NCBI GenBank assembly: GCA_049515655.1
Contig: JBEKTW010000010.1
Span: 52,677 to 116,676 of the forward strand
Origin: JBEKTW01 sp049515655
GTDB taxonomy: Bacteria; Bacteroidota; Ignavibacteria; UBA10030; SZUA-254
Direction of reading: 5' to 3'
Length of the DNA stretch: 64,000 nucleotides
The notes beneath the pieces were generated by a model. It worked only from the letters and a program-made list of their open reading frames with translations. It did no database searches and was not told the origin of the DNA. Made by a program: the position numbers and the translations under genes. Positions 38,356 to 47,553 of this stretch are shown one piece after another; positions within the stretch are counted from its first letter, which is position 1, and every line of letters begins with the position of its first letter.

Positions 38356-40629
38356 ATGCCTCACGATACATCACAGGCCGCTACGAAACTGTCACCCTGG
38401 TGGCGTACGACAGTAATCCTCATCTTGATTTGTGGATTCTCAGTGCTGATCTGGTTAGCTGTACGAACCTACAGTGACGCACCGCCAATTCCGACCAAGG
38501 TTGTAGATGAATCGGGTGAATCTATCTTTACCGGGCAGGATATTATAGCCGGACAGGAAGTCTTTTTGAAATATGGACTGATGGAAAATGGAACAATTTG
38601 GGGACATGGTGCCTATCTTGGACCTGATTTCTCCGCAGCCTATTTGCATGACCTTTCCCTTGAGACTTCAAATGAAACGGCACTTCGACGGTACAACTTG
38701 GAGTTCAACAAACTTAGTGACGAACAACAAAGTGAGATCAGATCGGAAGTCCAACAAACCCTTAAAACAAACCGATATCACGCTGAGACCGGAGTCTTGA
38801 TATTTACTAGTGCAGAGGCAACGTCCTTCCGGTTAGCCACTACAAAATGGTCTGCGTATTTCTCCGATCCATCAGGGAATGGAGGTTTGCCACAGAAGTA
38901 TATTTCTGATCCAAAGGAACTCAGAGAGCTCACTGCCTTTTTCGCGTGGACAGCATGGGCTTCAGTCGTTAACCGTCCGGGTCAATCGTACTCTTACACG
39001 AGCAATTTCCCATATGATCCAAGCGTCAATAATACTCCGACGAGCGATGCCATTCTTTGGAGCGCCCTAAGTCTGGTTTCGTTGCTCGCGGGCATAGGAT
39101 TGATTCTGTTTATCTTCGGTAAGTTTGATTACCTCGGATGGAAAGGGAAAGAAGGACATGTGCATCCTCAGATGTTACCCGGGGTTACGACTGAAAGCCA
39201 GAAGGCGACAATCAAGTATTTTGTCATCGCTGGCCTACTCTTCTTAGCCCAGGTCGGAGTCGGAGGAGCTACTGCTCATTATCGTGCAGATCCTGGAACC
39301 TTTTATGGGATCAATCTCGCGAACATCTTCCCTAGCAACATTGTCCGCACGTGGCATCTGCAATTGGCAATATTTTGGATCGCAACCGCATACATCGCAG
39401 GTGGATTATTTTTGGCATCTTCACTTGGAAAACCATTCCGAAATCAAATCAAGGGTATTAACTTCTTGTTCGGTGCCTTGGTGGTAGTTGTCGCAGGAAG
39501 TCTGTTCGGAGAATTTCTCGGGATCAACCAACAGCTGAAGAACGTTTGGTTTTGGTTTGGTCATCAGGGATGGGAATATTTGGACTTGGGGCGTGCATGG
39601 CAGATTCTGCTTGCTATTGGTTTAGCGATTTGGGTAATTCTCCTATTCAAAGCAATTACAGAGACTCGAAGAGACCCTGAAAAAGGCGAGATCACTTCGT
39701 TGTTTCTCTATGCCGCAATTGCCATACCACTTTTTTATCTACCAGCAATGTTCTTTAATAGTAGTACTCACTTTTCGGTCGTCGATACATGGAGATTCTG
39801 GATTATTCATTTGTGGGTTGAGGGTTTCTTTGAACTCTTTGTAACGGTCATGGTTGCCATTATATTTTATCAGCTCGGAATCGTCACCCATATCACCGCA
39901 ACCCGTGTTGTATACCTGGATGCCATCTTATACCTGGGTGGTGGTATCATTGGGACCGGGCATCATTGGTATTGGACCGGTCAATCAAATATCACAATGG
40001 CACTCGGTGCGATGTTCTCAGCTCTCGAGGTCGTACCCCTCACCTTGCTAACGCTTGATGCTTGGGACTTCATGAAGCTTTCGCGGAATACGTGTGATGT
40101 CTGCGGAAAGATGGTCTCCATTCCCCACAAATGGACGTTTTATTTCATAATCGCTGTAGGTGTGTGGAATTTCATTGGCGCGGGTGTGTTTGGTTTTCTT
40201 ATTAATCTGCCAATTGTAAGTTATTATGAAGTCGGCACAATATTAACACCGAACCACGGTCACGCAGCGATGATGGGAGTATTTGGGATGCTTGCCATAG
40301 CATTGATGATCTTTGCCTTCCGTCAGGTATCCTCGAACGAACAGTGGACAAAGCGTGAAAAATTCGTGCGCCTGTCATTCTGGGGACTGAATGGTGGTTT
40401 GGCGTTAATGGTCATTACAAATTTATTCCCCGGCGGGATACTCCAATTATTGGACGTGTTAGATAAAGGATACTGGCATGCTAGAAGTCCGGAATTTCTG
40501 AACGAACCGATAATAAGAATGATCGAGTGGTTTCGTTTGCCTGGAGATCTTATTTTCATAGGAACGGGCGTAATTCCACTTGTATTGGTAGCACTGTTGA
40601 CATTCAAATCGATGAGGCAGAATTCATAG
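38356..40629 (+). CDS. norZ: Quinol-dependent nitric oxide reductase (qNOR)
   Basis: 757 aa from ATG 38356, which has AGGAGA at the right distance; an upstream TTG frame is less likely. The N-terminal extension with one membrane helix and a soluble domain (QDIIAGQEVFLKYGLMENGTIWGHGAYLGPDF) replaces NorC. The NorB core follows with ~12 helices and metal ligands in RTWHLQLAIFW, LWVEGFFELF, GTGHHWYWTG and TPNHGHAAMMGVF. It reduces NO to N2O with electrons from quinol at the cytoplasmic membrane. No nir or nos genes are visible, so NO detoxification is more likely than full denitrification. Confidence 0.95.
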   Translation: MPHDTSQAATKLSPWWRTTVILILICGFSVLIWLAVRTYSDAPPIPTKVVDESGESIFTGQDIIAGQEVFLKYGLMENGTIWGHGAYLGPDFSAAYLHDLSLETSNETALRRYNLEFNKLSDEQQSEIRSEVQQTLKTNRYHAETGVLIFTSAEATSFRLATTKWSAYFSDPSGNGGLPQKYISDPKELRELTAFFAWTAWASVVNRPGQSYSYTSNFPYDPSVNNTPTSDAILWSALSLVSLLAGIGLILFIFGKFDYLGWKGKEGHVHPQMLPGVTTESQKATIKYFVIAGLLFLAQVGVGGATAHYRADPGTFYGINLANIFPSNIVRTWHLQLAIFWIATAYIAGGLFLASSLGKPFRNQIKGINFLFGALVVVVAGSLFGEFLGINQQLKNVWFWFGHQGWEYLDLGRAWQILLAIGLAIWVILLFKAITETRRDPEKGEITSLFLYAAIAIPLFYLPAMFFNSSTHFSVVDTWRFWIIHLWVEGFFELFVTVMVAIIFYQLGIVTHITATRVVYLDAILYLGGGIIGTGHHWYWTGQSNITMALGAMFSALEVVPLTLLTLDAWDFMKLSRNTCDVCGKMVSIPHKWTFYFIIAVGVWNFIGAGVFGFLINLPIVSYYEVGTILTPNHGHAAMMGVFGMLAIALMIFAFRQVSSNEQWTKREKFVRLSFWGLNGGLALMVITNLFPGGILQLLDVLDKGYWHARSPEFLNEPIIRMIEWFRLPGDLIFIGTGVIPLVLVALLTFKSMRQNS

Positions 40630-40821
40630 TCACTAGCCATTAAGAACGAAAAGGTTTTGCTCAATGACCTTCTGACCTGCACTCGTTTTCCCATCACGGC
40701 CACCAAGGGGGCATTTTGGGGATTCTTGGCACATAAAATGGGCCATGAAACTCCAAGATGGTTACCTGACATCCTCCAGAACGGCCGTGCAAAGCAAATC
40801 TTCAGGTATCCGCATGATGTT

Positions 40822-40909
40822 TCTATACATGTGCACATCGGGCCCCCCTACTCCAAAAGCCGATTCCGCAAGGGATCGGCCTCTTTTCTTTGTGACCCCG
40901 ATATGAACC
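40822..40909 (+). repeat. tRNA-fMet 3' end + terminator + GACCCCGATATGAACC repeat (copy 4)
   Basis: TTCTATACATGTGCAC, GGGCCCCCTAC, TCCAAAAGCCGATTCCGCAAG..GGATCGGCC, T-rich tract, GACCCCGATATGAACCC. Nearest to the copy at 4981, including the bases before the tRNA end. Lies ~190 bp after qNOR. The rest of 40630-41049 holds a long inverted repeat (40957-41034) and no gene. Confidence 0.7.
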
Positions 40910-40956
40910 CAATCAGGCACCATGAAAAGCCTGTGATTCTTGTCCCCGAGCGAAAC

Positions 40957-41034
40957 GCGCCCGAAGGCTCCGGCTTCTGCGAGAGGAAGAATGATCGCAA
41001 CGAATGGTTAAGCCGGAAGCTCCGAAGCGCGCCG
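40957..41034. repeat. Long imperfect inverted repeat
   Basis: GCGCGCCCGAAGGCTCCGGCTT-type left arm and AAGCCGGAAGCTCCGAAGCGCGC-type right arm pair over about 22 bp around a ~33-bp loop, between the convergent qNOR and Ig-like lipoprotein genes. It could end transcription from both sides, but no T run is present. Confidence 0.45.
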
Positions 41035-41049
41035 GGACCGGAACAACCC

Positions 41050-42438
41050 TCAGTTGGGTCGTGTTATGAATGAAAAACCGTAGGGTTCCTTCAGTCGTTT
41101 TCCGTAGAAATCCTTCACCTGGGTCCCTACAGTCACGGTGTACTTGGTATTCGGCAACAACGCGGCTGACGGAATAAACGAGACCATGTTCTTCTGGTCC
41201 TGACTGTACTGATTCCCGTACACGAGTGTTCCCGGAACAAACGGAGAAATGGAAAACGCAGAATCCACACTTGACCTGACGACATAGGTATTGAACACCA
41301 AGCTCACCGGCTGAGAATACGAAACAAACAGCTCACCGTTTATCGGCGTCGTAGATGAAATCAAAACCGGAGCTGTCTGGAAAGAAAATGAGAAACGCAT
41401 CCCCAGGGGGTTGCCGTCGAGGTCCTTCGCCGTTGAATCGACGACGACGAGGTACGTCGTATCCGCACGGTATAAACCTCCGGTATAAATGGTGAGTTGA
41501 TTCGGTTGCGGCCAGATGAAAATAGGTGGATCACTCGGTACGATTGAAATGGCGTGCTCCGTCGAGGTCTGGTCCATTCGACGAGGGAATGTGATGCGTA
41601 TACCGTTGTACGATATCGGAGCGACATCGATGTCACCGTCTACGGGATCGGTCTGAATTCCGTAGATCGTTTGCGATGACTCCACTGTCTTGAAGGTAAA
41701 CCTCAGTGGAAATCGCAGATGATTTCCTGAAGTGTCGTGCGCATCCGTTGTCAGCGTCACTGCATATGTCGTATCGACATATGAATCCCTCCCGGAAAGA
41801 ACATAGGTGAACGAGGTGATCTTGCTAAGAGTTGTTATAACTGCTCCCTGATTCACAGGTGAGAGTTGATCCGCCAGTGCGTACAGGGCATACATCGGAG
41901 AAGAAGAGTACGCCCCCCAATAGAAAATGCCCGTACTCGGCGGATCGGTGGAAAATGACTTCTCCACGCTTTCGCGGTCCATCGGCTGTGTAAAGGCAAT
42001 CGAAATCGCCAGTCTCGCAAAGCGATTGTCGTAAACTATCTCGGACTGGTCCGGAGGATAATACGATGACACAAGATCCGGCACGGTAGAGAGGTCAAGC
42101 TGGCCAACGTAGACCACTCCGCCGCCGGGCACCATGACGTTACTCCGTTGGTATATGCGGAAATCGCTTGCGCTGATCATCAGGTCATAATTTCCCAACA
42201 GAATACCGTGAAACGCAAACGACCCGTCGCCGGGGTCGATCCGCGCCGAATCAACCACTTTCACCTGACTGATATAAACGACGGCCCCGCTTTCCTTTTG
42301 CAGGACACTGCCTACGATGTCCCCATGGAATGCGTCATTCGTCGACGACGCGGGCGGGTCGACTATCGTTTCCTTACAGGAAAAGGATGCCACCGACAGA
42401 AGGCCGGCGGCGATAATGAAGTGCGTGTAACGAGTCAT
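41050..42438 (-). CDS. Lipoprotein with repeated Ig-like (Big_5) domains
   Basis: 462 aa. Lipobox signal (HFIIAAGLLSVASFSC). A carboxypeptidase-regulatory-like domain (~35-110: GDIVGSVLQKESGAVVYISQ) is followed by three Big_5/SbsA Ig-like repeats, each with the pattern DP..GD.DVAP..ISI.FP..MD.TSTE, e.g. at ~120-230, 240-345 and 350-460. Surface structural or adhesive protein by family; no enzymatic domain. Leftward operon with the serpin upstream (24 bp). Confidence 0.85.
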   Translation of the reverse strand: MTRYTHFIIAAGLLSVASFSCKETIVDPPASSTNDAFHGDIVGSVLQKESGAVVYISQVKVVDSARIDPGDGSFAFHGILLGNYDLMISASDFRIYQRSNVMVPGGGVVYVGQLDLSTVPDLVSSYYPPDQSEIVYDNRFARLAISIAFTQPMDRESVEKSFSTDPPSTGIFYWGAYSSSPMYALYALADQLSPVNQGAVITTLSKITSFTYVLSGRDSYVDTTYAVTLTTDAHDTSGNHLRFPLRFTFKTVESSQTIYGIQTDPVDGDIDVAPISYNGIRITFPRRMDQTSTEHAISIVPSDPPIFIWPQPNQLTIYTGGLYRADTTYLVVVDSTAKDLDGNPLGMRFSFSFQTAPVLISSTTPINGELFVSYSQPVSLVFNTYVVRSSVDSAFSISPFVPGTLVYGNQYSQDQKNMVSFIPSAALLPNTKYTVTVGTQVKDFYGKRLKEPYGFSFITRPN

Positions 42439-42462
42439 AAGAGATTACTCCTTTCTTAGAAT

Positions 42463-43698
42463 CTATTTCGGCTCCACAATTTTCCCTACAAACAGTAGCG
42501 TTCCCGAGCTGCGCTCGGTGATGACGAAGAAGAACGGGCGGTCGACACGCATCACAAACTCGGGCGGGCCAACCGATGTTCGTGAAATTTCAACCGAAGT
42601 CACCGCCGCTGCTTCTGTTCCTTCTTCATCAACCTGGACGAATGTTTTATGCTCCACATCACTAATAAACAGTCCCCCATCGCGGTTTATCTTCGTGAAA
42701 TCTGCCCCTGCGCCAAACGCCACCCCCATTCCCATTGCCCTCAGCTGATCTACGAGCGACTTCCCGAACTCAAGTTTGAACTTCGGGAGATACATGGTGC
42801 CAAGCTGAGGATGCAAGCCCTCCTTGATCGCATTCCATGAATCGTTGGTCATCTCGTCGACAAACGCCTCAATAGATTGGCCGGGGCAGGGCAGCACGAC
42901 AATCATACTGAAAAGCGAATCGCCATAGGGTAATTCAATTGCCTGATATGCCGCAGTCTCCGCGTATGAAAATGTTCCTCTGACTTGCATGAGGCGGGCC
43001 TGTGCCGTCGTGCCGTCGGGAAGATGGAATGGGGCATCACTGGTTCTGGTCGTGTCGAATTTGTACGTCCACATCCCCTTGAAGTAAATGGCATTGATGA
43101 GATACATGACGACATCGGGGGAAATGACATCCGGCACGATCCTCTGTATCTTCCCGCTGGTGCTCTTATCCACCCAGGAGTTGATGGTTCTTGAAGCTTC
43201 TGCGGAGCCGAATTCCAACCCTCTGACAATCGCCTCGAAGTAGCGTTGATTGGTTTCAACGAACCCCTGCTCGACCTTAAAACCGAGTCGATACCAAATG
43301 GAGTTGGCGATGTCGAATCGTACCTTCGGGTCAAGGTTGCGCAGCAGCTGCATCAGACCGTAGTATGTTGTATTGATCTCCTCCTGCGTCATCCCCGAGA
43401 AGCCGAGCGTGGAGCGCATCGCTTCTTCGGTCGTCCCGTTGGCGCCGTTAAGCGTCATGCCGAGCGCCATTGAGACGCTCAACGGCGAAATAAAGACATT
43501 GCTGTCGGTCTCCGCCTGGTTCACGGCCCGGAGCAGGTGGAAACCGAACTGGTTGCTCGTCTGAAGGAGACTCTTCTCAAGCTCGGTCAAGGGACGGGTC
43601 ACTTGCTTCCCCGGCGACGTGCCGAAGTCTTTGCATCCGAGAAGGCAAAGGGGCAGCACGAGACAAAATACGAACAGCAGATTCAGTTTACGGTTCAT
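42463..43698 (-). CDS. Serpin-family protease inhibitor (lipoprotein)
   Basis: 411 aa from ATG 43698, which follows GTGAGGATAA; a longer frame exists. Lipobox signal (LLFVFCLVLPLCLLGC). Full serpin fold: NVFISPLSVSMALGMTLNGA, NAIYFKGMWTYKFD, and the reactive-centre hinge EEGTEAAAVTSVEI with small residues at P12-P10, the mark of inhibitory serpins. By hinge counting P1 falls near R-T-S (..ISRTS..). Ends RPFFFVITERSSGTLLFVGKI. A membrane-tethered inhibitor would guard surface proteins from host or competitor proteases. Confidence 0.93.
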   Translation of the reverse strand: MNRKLNLLFVFCLVLPLCLLGCKDFGTSPGKQVTRPLTELEKSLLQTSNQFGFHLLRAVNQAETDSNVFISPLSVSMALGMTLNGANGTTEEAMRSTLGFSGMTQEEINTTYYGLMQLLRNLDPKVRFDIANSIWYRLGFKVEQGFVETNQRYFEAIVRGLEFGSAEASRTINSWVDKSTSGKIQRIVPDVISPDVVMYLINAIYFKGMWTYKFDTTRTSDAPFHLPDGTTAQARLMQVRGTFSYAETAAYQAIELPYGDSLFSMIVVLPCPGQSIEAFVDEMTNDSWNAIKEGLHPQLGTMYLPKFKLEFGKSLVDQLRAMGMGVAFGAGADFTKINRDGGLFISDVEHKTFVQVDEEGTEAAAVTSVEISRTSVGPPEFVMRVDRPFFFVITERSSGTLLFVGKIVEPK

Positions 43699-44114
43699 TT
43701 TATCCTCACGTATGTGTGTTTGAAACAATCCATGCAGAGGTCGGCAAGGGCAAGCGTGTCGGAACCGGCCTGTGAAACGATCTGGTCAAAGAAATGAACG
43801 GGGGCCAAATAATGTATGACATCTACCGAGTCTGAAGAGAATGAAGTCTTCTCCCGGTATATCGCAAATTGCGCGGTCGTCATTAAGGTATCGTTTTTAT
43901 AGTACTCACAGGTGTTGCCGGATTTCAACACGACTCTCTGTGTATACCCCGCCGTGGCCGGTGTAACGGTCGTGCCCGCAAACCCTCCGACCGATTTCAC
44001 CCACTGCCAATTCCCGTAGATGTCCGGCAGCCGGGGCTCTGTTGGAGCAACCCCCGTCGAGCATCCAAATATGGTCGTACCGAGAATCAAAATGACAATG
44101 AGAGAGTGTTTCAT
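43695..44114 (-). CDS. Small lipoprotein of unknown function
   Basis: 139 aa from ATG 44114, preceded by GGAG; ATG 44126, which overlaps the upstream TonB-receptor stop, is an alternative. Lipobox signal (KHSLIVILILGTTIFGC). The mature part (LPDIYGNWQWVKSVGGFAG; YKNDTLMTTAQFAIYREK) resembles lipocalin-like small lipoproteins of the Bacteroidota. Four bp overlap with the serpin start. Probably part of the TonB-receptor operon. Confidence 0.75.
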   Translation of the reverse strand: MKHSLIVILILGTTIFGCSTGVAPTEPRLPDIYGNWQWVKSVGGFAGTTVTPATAGYTQRVVLKSGNTCEYYKNDTLMTTAQFAIYREKTSFSSDSVDVIHYLAPVHFFDQIVSQAGSDTLALADLCMDCFKHTYVRIK

Positions 44115-44125
44115 GGTTTTCTCCA

Positions 44126-46612
44126 TCAAAACCTCGCACTCAAACCCACCACCGGATACAGGGGTAACAGGGGGGGCGCATCGTACGTGACGCTCCACCT
44201 GAGCCTGATGTCGGGACTCCGGTGCAACTCCCAGACAAACGGGTCAACGAGACCGTAACCATTAACCAATCGGAGTGTCGCTTCAAAGGGTAGTCCCCAC
44301 CACGAAAACTTTCGGAGGACGTGAAGCTCGAGACGTTGAAAACCCGGTAGGCGGGCTCCGTTCAGGTCATAGGGTTCTGCGTAGAGGACTGCGTTGCCCG
44401 GTCCATAGTTGAACCGATTCTGTGGCGCATTCAATCCGCTTGGAGCAAATGAAGGGAATTGGTTCGATGAGAGCAGGCAGTCGGCTCCTGCCGCCCAGTT
44501 CTCGCTCAGGAGGTACGATACGGTCGCGTACACCTCATGCCTCCGGTCAAACCGGGGCCGGAAAGGCTCCCCGCCGTTCAGCTCGGCGAATCGGTCGCTT
44601 GCCCACGCGAAACTGTACCTGACCGAGCCGGTGAAATTGCCGGTCCGTTTGTCAAGAGTAATATCGACTCCATAGACATTCCCTTCGCCAAGAATCAGGG
44701 CATCCGTCAGTGTGCTTGCCGTCGTATCGAACAGAAACTCGTGAAGTTTCTGTGTCGTCCTGTAGTATGACTCGACTGCAAGCCGGTATTGATCCTCATT
44801 AAAATTCTCCTCCAGCCCGAGGGAGAATTGTAACGACGTCGAGGGACGAACATTTTCAGCGGAAGGGTAAAAGAAAACCGACGGATAGAACATGAATATG
44901 CCACTCTGTCGATACGCGTGCATAAACTGATTGATCGCCGAGAACGATGAATACAACCGAAGGCCGTCATTGATCGAGGCGAGCAGCGAGAAACGAGGGT
45001 CAACCGCAGAGAAGGAGCCCTGTTTGGCGACGAATGAGGTCGCACGAGCCCCTAACTCTGCCGACACGGAGGGAACCAATCGCCACTGATCCTGGAAGTA
45101 CACCGACAAGTCCCACGGTGAGACTCCGTCGAGAGACATAGCCGCAATTTGACTGGAGAACTCACTAATCCTTCCCCCCAGCCAGTGACGTACCAGCTCA
45201 ACGCCGGCAAGGACAGTATGATACTCATCGTAAAAGTACTCGGCATGAGCGCGAACAGCGGCATCTTCGATCACGTAATCTGAAGGAAACGATTCGTTCC
45301 CATTGAGGGCCTGTCCGATTCTCTGTTCAACGTTGAAACCGTATCTCGTGTAGCCTGCGGAAGTATAAAAGAAGAGTGACGGAGAAGCTACGCCAATCCA
45401 GCGCAGGTTCGCGGCCGCATTTCCCCAACGGAGGTTGTTGAGGAGTTGATCTCCCTGCATGCCGGTTACGTCTCTTTCGTACGTATCCCGTCCAAAGTAT
45501 CCGCTCAGGGAGAGCCGCTGATTCCCGGCAAGTTCCTTGCTAAGCTTTGCTATTATCTCAGATGAATTCAGGTCGCTTTCCGTCTCAGTTGTTCGATAGC
45601 GCGGAAAGAGCATATCAGGATAAGATCGCCTCCCTGAAACCACAAAGGTTGTCCCATCGGCAACCGGTCCTTCAAGCAAGAGATTAGATCCAAGCGACCC
45701 AACACCGGCAGAACCGGATATCCCCTCAGTGGTTCCATTGCGGAGCGCAACATCGAGAATGCCGCCGATGCGTCCACCATAATAGGGAGGAACGCCGCCC
45801 GCTACCACCTGGACATCCCGCAGCGCATCGCCGTTGAACGTGCTCATCACGCCCCCAAAGTGGAGCGGGTTATAGATTCTCGAACCTTCAAGAATGTACT
45901 GGTTATCGTCTGAAGGCGTCCCGCGAATGTACACCCCCTGAGAAATTCCTTCCGATGTCGTCAGGGCAGATCGGCGCCCCTCAATAGTGATTTCCGTGTA
46001 CGACACGTGCTGCTCACTTAACGAAATATCCCGTACGATCGCCGCACCCGGCGGAATCGTCAGCGGTTCATGCATCGTTCGATAGCCGACCCGGCGGACA
46101 TTGAGAATATAATTCCCGGGTTGAATATTCCGCAGTGAAAAGAACCCGAACTGGTTCGTTGGGCACCATCTATAGACCTTTGTAGATTCTTGGGCTGCCT
46201 CCGCCGTGAACGGAGTCAGGAGGACGACGTTTGCATCGGCAATCACTTGACCGGTGAGCGTGTCTTTGAGAGTACCGGCAAACGTAGCCGCGGTGACCTC
46301 CGGTTCCATTATTTGTCTCTGGAGCAAGACTTGGTTGCCAAGTGTCTTCCACACGAGTCCCCGCCCTTCGATCACTTTGCCAAGGGCCTCTTCAAAGCGA
46401 CAGCGCGAACACTCTGCAGACACGCGTTTGTCCCCGACATCCTTGTCAAGGTAAATCAATGGAACAGCATACCATCTCATCAAAGAATCGAGCGCCGAGC
46501 GAAGCTCCGTTCCTCGGAAGTTGAACGAATGGACCCCGGCACTATCCTGCGCGATACCTCTGGATACGAACACACTGAGGACACTAATAAATATGATAGG
46601 TCTGACCCTCAT
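44126..46612 (-). CDS. TonB-dependent outer-membrane receptor with STN and carboxypeptidase-like N-terminal domains
   Basis: 828 aa from ATG 46612 (MRVRPIIFISVLSVFVSRGIAQ signal peptide); the frame is open upstream without a signal, so this start is chosen. STN domain (FNFRGTELRSALDSLMRWYAVPLIYLDKDV), CarboxypepD_reg-like beta domain (AGTLKDTLTGQVIADANVVLL), plug (VYIRGTPSDDNQYILEGSRIYNPLH) and a C-terminal beta-barrel ending in a hydrophobic ..SARF. It imports a siderophore, glycan or other bulky ligand. Overlaps the fecR gene by 29 bp; the STN domain and FecR indicate cell-surface signalling. Confidence 0.92.
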   Translation of the reverse strand: MRVRPIIFISVLSVFVSRGIAQDSAGVHSFNFRGTELRSALDSLMRWYAVPLIYLDKDVGDKRVSAECSRCRFEEALGKVIEGRGLVWKTLGNQVLLQRQIMEPEVTAATFAGTLKDTLTGQVIADANVVLLTPFTAEAAQESTKVYRWCPTNQFGFFSLRNIQPGNYILNVRRVGYRTMHEPLTIPPGAAIVRDISLSEQHVSYTEITIEGRRSALTTSEGISQGVYIRGTPSDDNQYILEGSRIYNPLHFGGVMSTFNGDALRDVQVVAGGVPPYYGGRIGGILDVALRNGTTEGISGSAGVGSLGSNLLLEGPVADGTTFVVSGRRSYPDMLFPRYRTTETESDLNSSEIIAKLSKELAGNQRLSLSGYFGRDTYERDVTGMQGDQLLNNLRWGNAAANLRWIGVASPSLFFYTSAGYTRYGFNVEQRIGQALNGNESFPSDYVIEDAAVRAHAEYFYDEYHTVLAGVELVRHWLGGRISEFSSQIAAMSLDGVSPWDLSVYFQDQWRLVPSVSAELGARATSFVAKQGSFSAVDPRFSLLASINDGLRLYSSFSAINQFMHAYRQSGIFMFYPSVFFYPSAENVRPSTSLQFSLGLEENFNEDQYRLAVESYYRTTQKLHEFLFDTTASTLTDALILGEGNVYGVDITLDKRTGNFTGSVRYSFAWASDRFAELNGGEPFRPRFDRRHEVYATVSYLLSENWAAGADCLLSSNQFPSFAPSGLNAPQNRFNYGPGNAVLYAEPYDLNGARLPGFQRLELHVLRKFSWWGLPFEATLRLVNGYGLVDPFVWELHRSPDIRLRWSVTYDAPPLLPLYPVVGLSARF

Positions 46613-47504
46613 GCCTGAATCGTTTTCCAGTAAGTTCACAAAGCGCCTTGAGGGCGGATTCTGCTGTTTTGGCGTCGAGCATTCCCGTGATTGACTTATC
46701 GTGAACATCTCGGTCCTCGACCGCAATTGCGATGTTAAAACGCATTTCAATCTCCCGGCATGCGTCCTGAAATGAGGTTCCGTCCAAGAACAGTTTGCCG
46801 TGCATCCATCCCGGATATTCCGGAGACGGTATATTCCCGATTCTTTTGGGAAAATCCTTTGGCAGACAGAGCGCCATCTGATGTTCCGATAGCAGCAGCG
46901 CACTATCTCTCCCGTCTCTAACCACGCTGACTTTTACCATCCCCGTGATTACCCCAATCTCAAGTCCACCTTCACGAGCGCTGACGTCGAACTCCGTTCC
47001 AACCACCTGGACATGGGCGTAGTGTGTTGAAATGATGAACGGAGTTTCATTCCGTTGAACGCGGAAATATGCCTCGCCCGACAGCGAAAGACGGCGTGGT
47101 TTCCCGGGATGCAAATCTGTTACAACCAACTCGGTCGCATAGTTGAGCGTTACCTGTGAACCGTCGTGGAGAATAACTTCCTTTCGTTCTCCTCTTCCGG
47201 TCGCAAATGAATCAGGAGGAGCTTGCCTGGACGTGATGTAGATATAGCCGCCGACTATGGCAATCACGACGATTGTTACTGCGAGAGCAAACCGGGGTAC
47301 AAATCGGGACTTTTGCGGGCGAGCTTCAGCCTCGCTCCCGGCTAATGCACGCCGTAGACGCAGCCATTCCTGATGGGTGTCAGGATCGACGTTACGTAAC
47401 CGATGAAAACAGCGGTCAAGGATTTCATTGATCGCTGCGTCTCTCGTCCCTCGCTCGCGAGGGAAACGGAACAATGATTTTAGCTTATGAAGGACATTAA
47501 CCAT
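46584..47504 (-). CDS. FecR-family anti-sigma/sigma regulator
   Basis: 306 aa. N-terminal cytoplasmic part (DQ..W-type EWLRLRRALAG), one membrane helix (FALAVTIVVIAIVGGYIYI), then the periplasmic FecR domain (GERKEVILHDGSQVTLNYAT; LSGEAYFRVQRNETPFIIST; VVGTEFDVSA) and a C-terminal STN-like DUF4974 part (FQDACREIEMRFNIAIAV). It relays the receptor signal to an ECF sigma factor. The likely sigma gene is at 49725, 2.2 kb away and divergent, with two unrelated genes in between. Confidence 0.92.
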   Translation of the reverse strand: MVNVLHKLKSLFRFPRERGTRDAAINEILDRCFHRLRNVDPDTHQEWLRLRRALAGSEAEARPQKSRFVPRFALAVTIVVIAIVGGYIYITSRQAPPDSFATGRGERKEVILHDGSQVTLNYATELVVTDLHPGKPRRLSLSGEAYFRVQRNETPFIISTHYAHVQVVGTEFDVSAREGGLEIGVITGMVKVSVVRDGRDSALLLSEHQMALCLPKDFPKRIGNIPSPEYPGWMHGKLFLDGTSFQDACREIEMRFNIAIAVEDRDVHDKSITGMLDAKTAESALKALCELTGKRFRHEGQTYHIY

Positions 47505-47553
47505 AGGCGTTGCTTTTTGGTTTAGTAATCAACTCACCATTTGTTGCGGCTCA

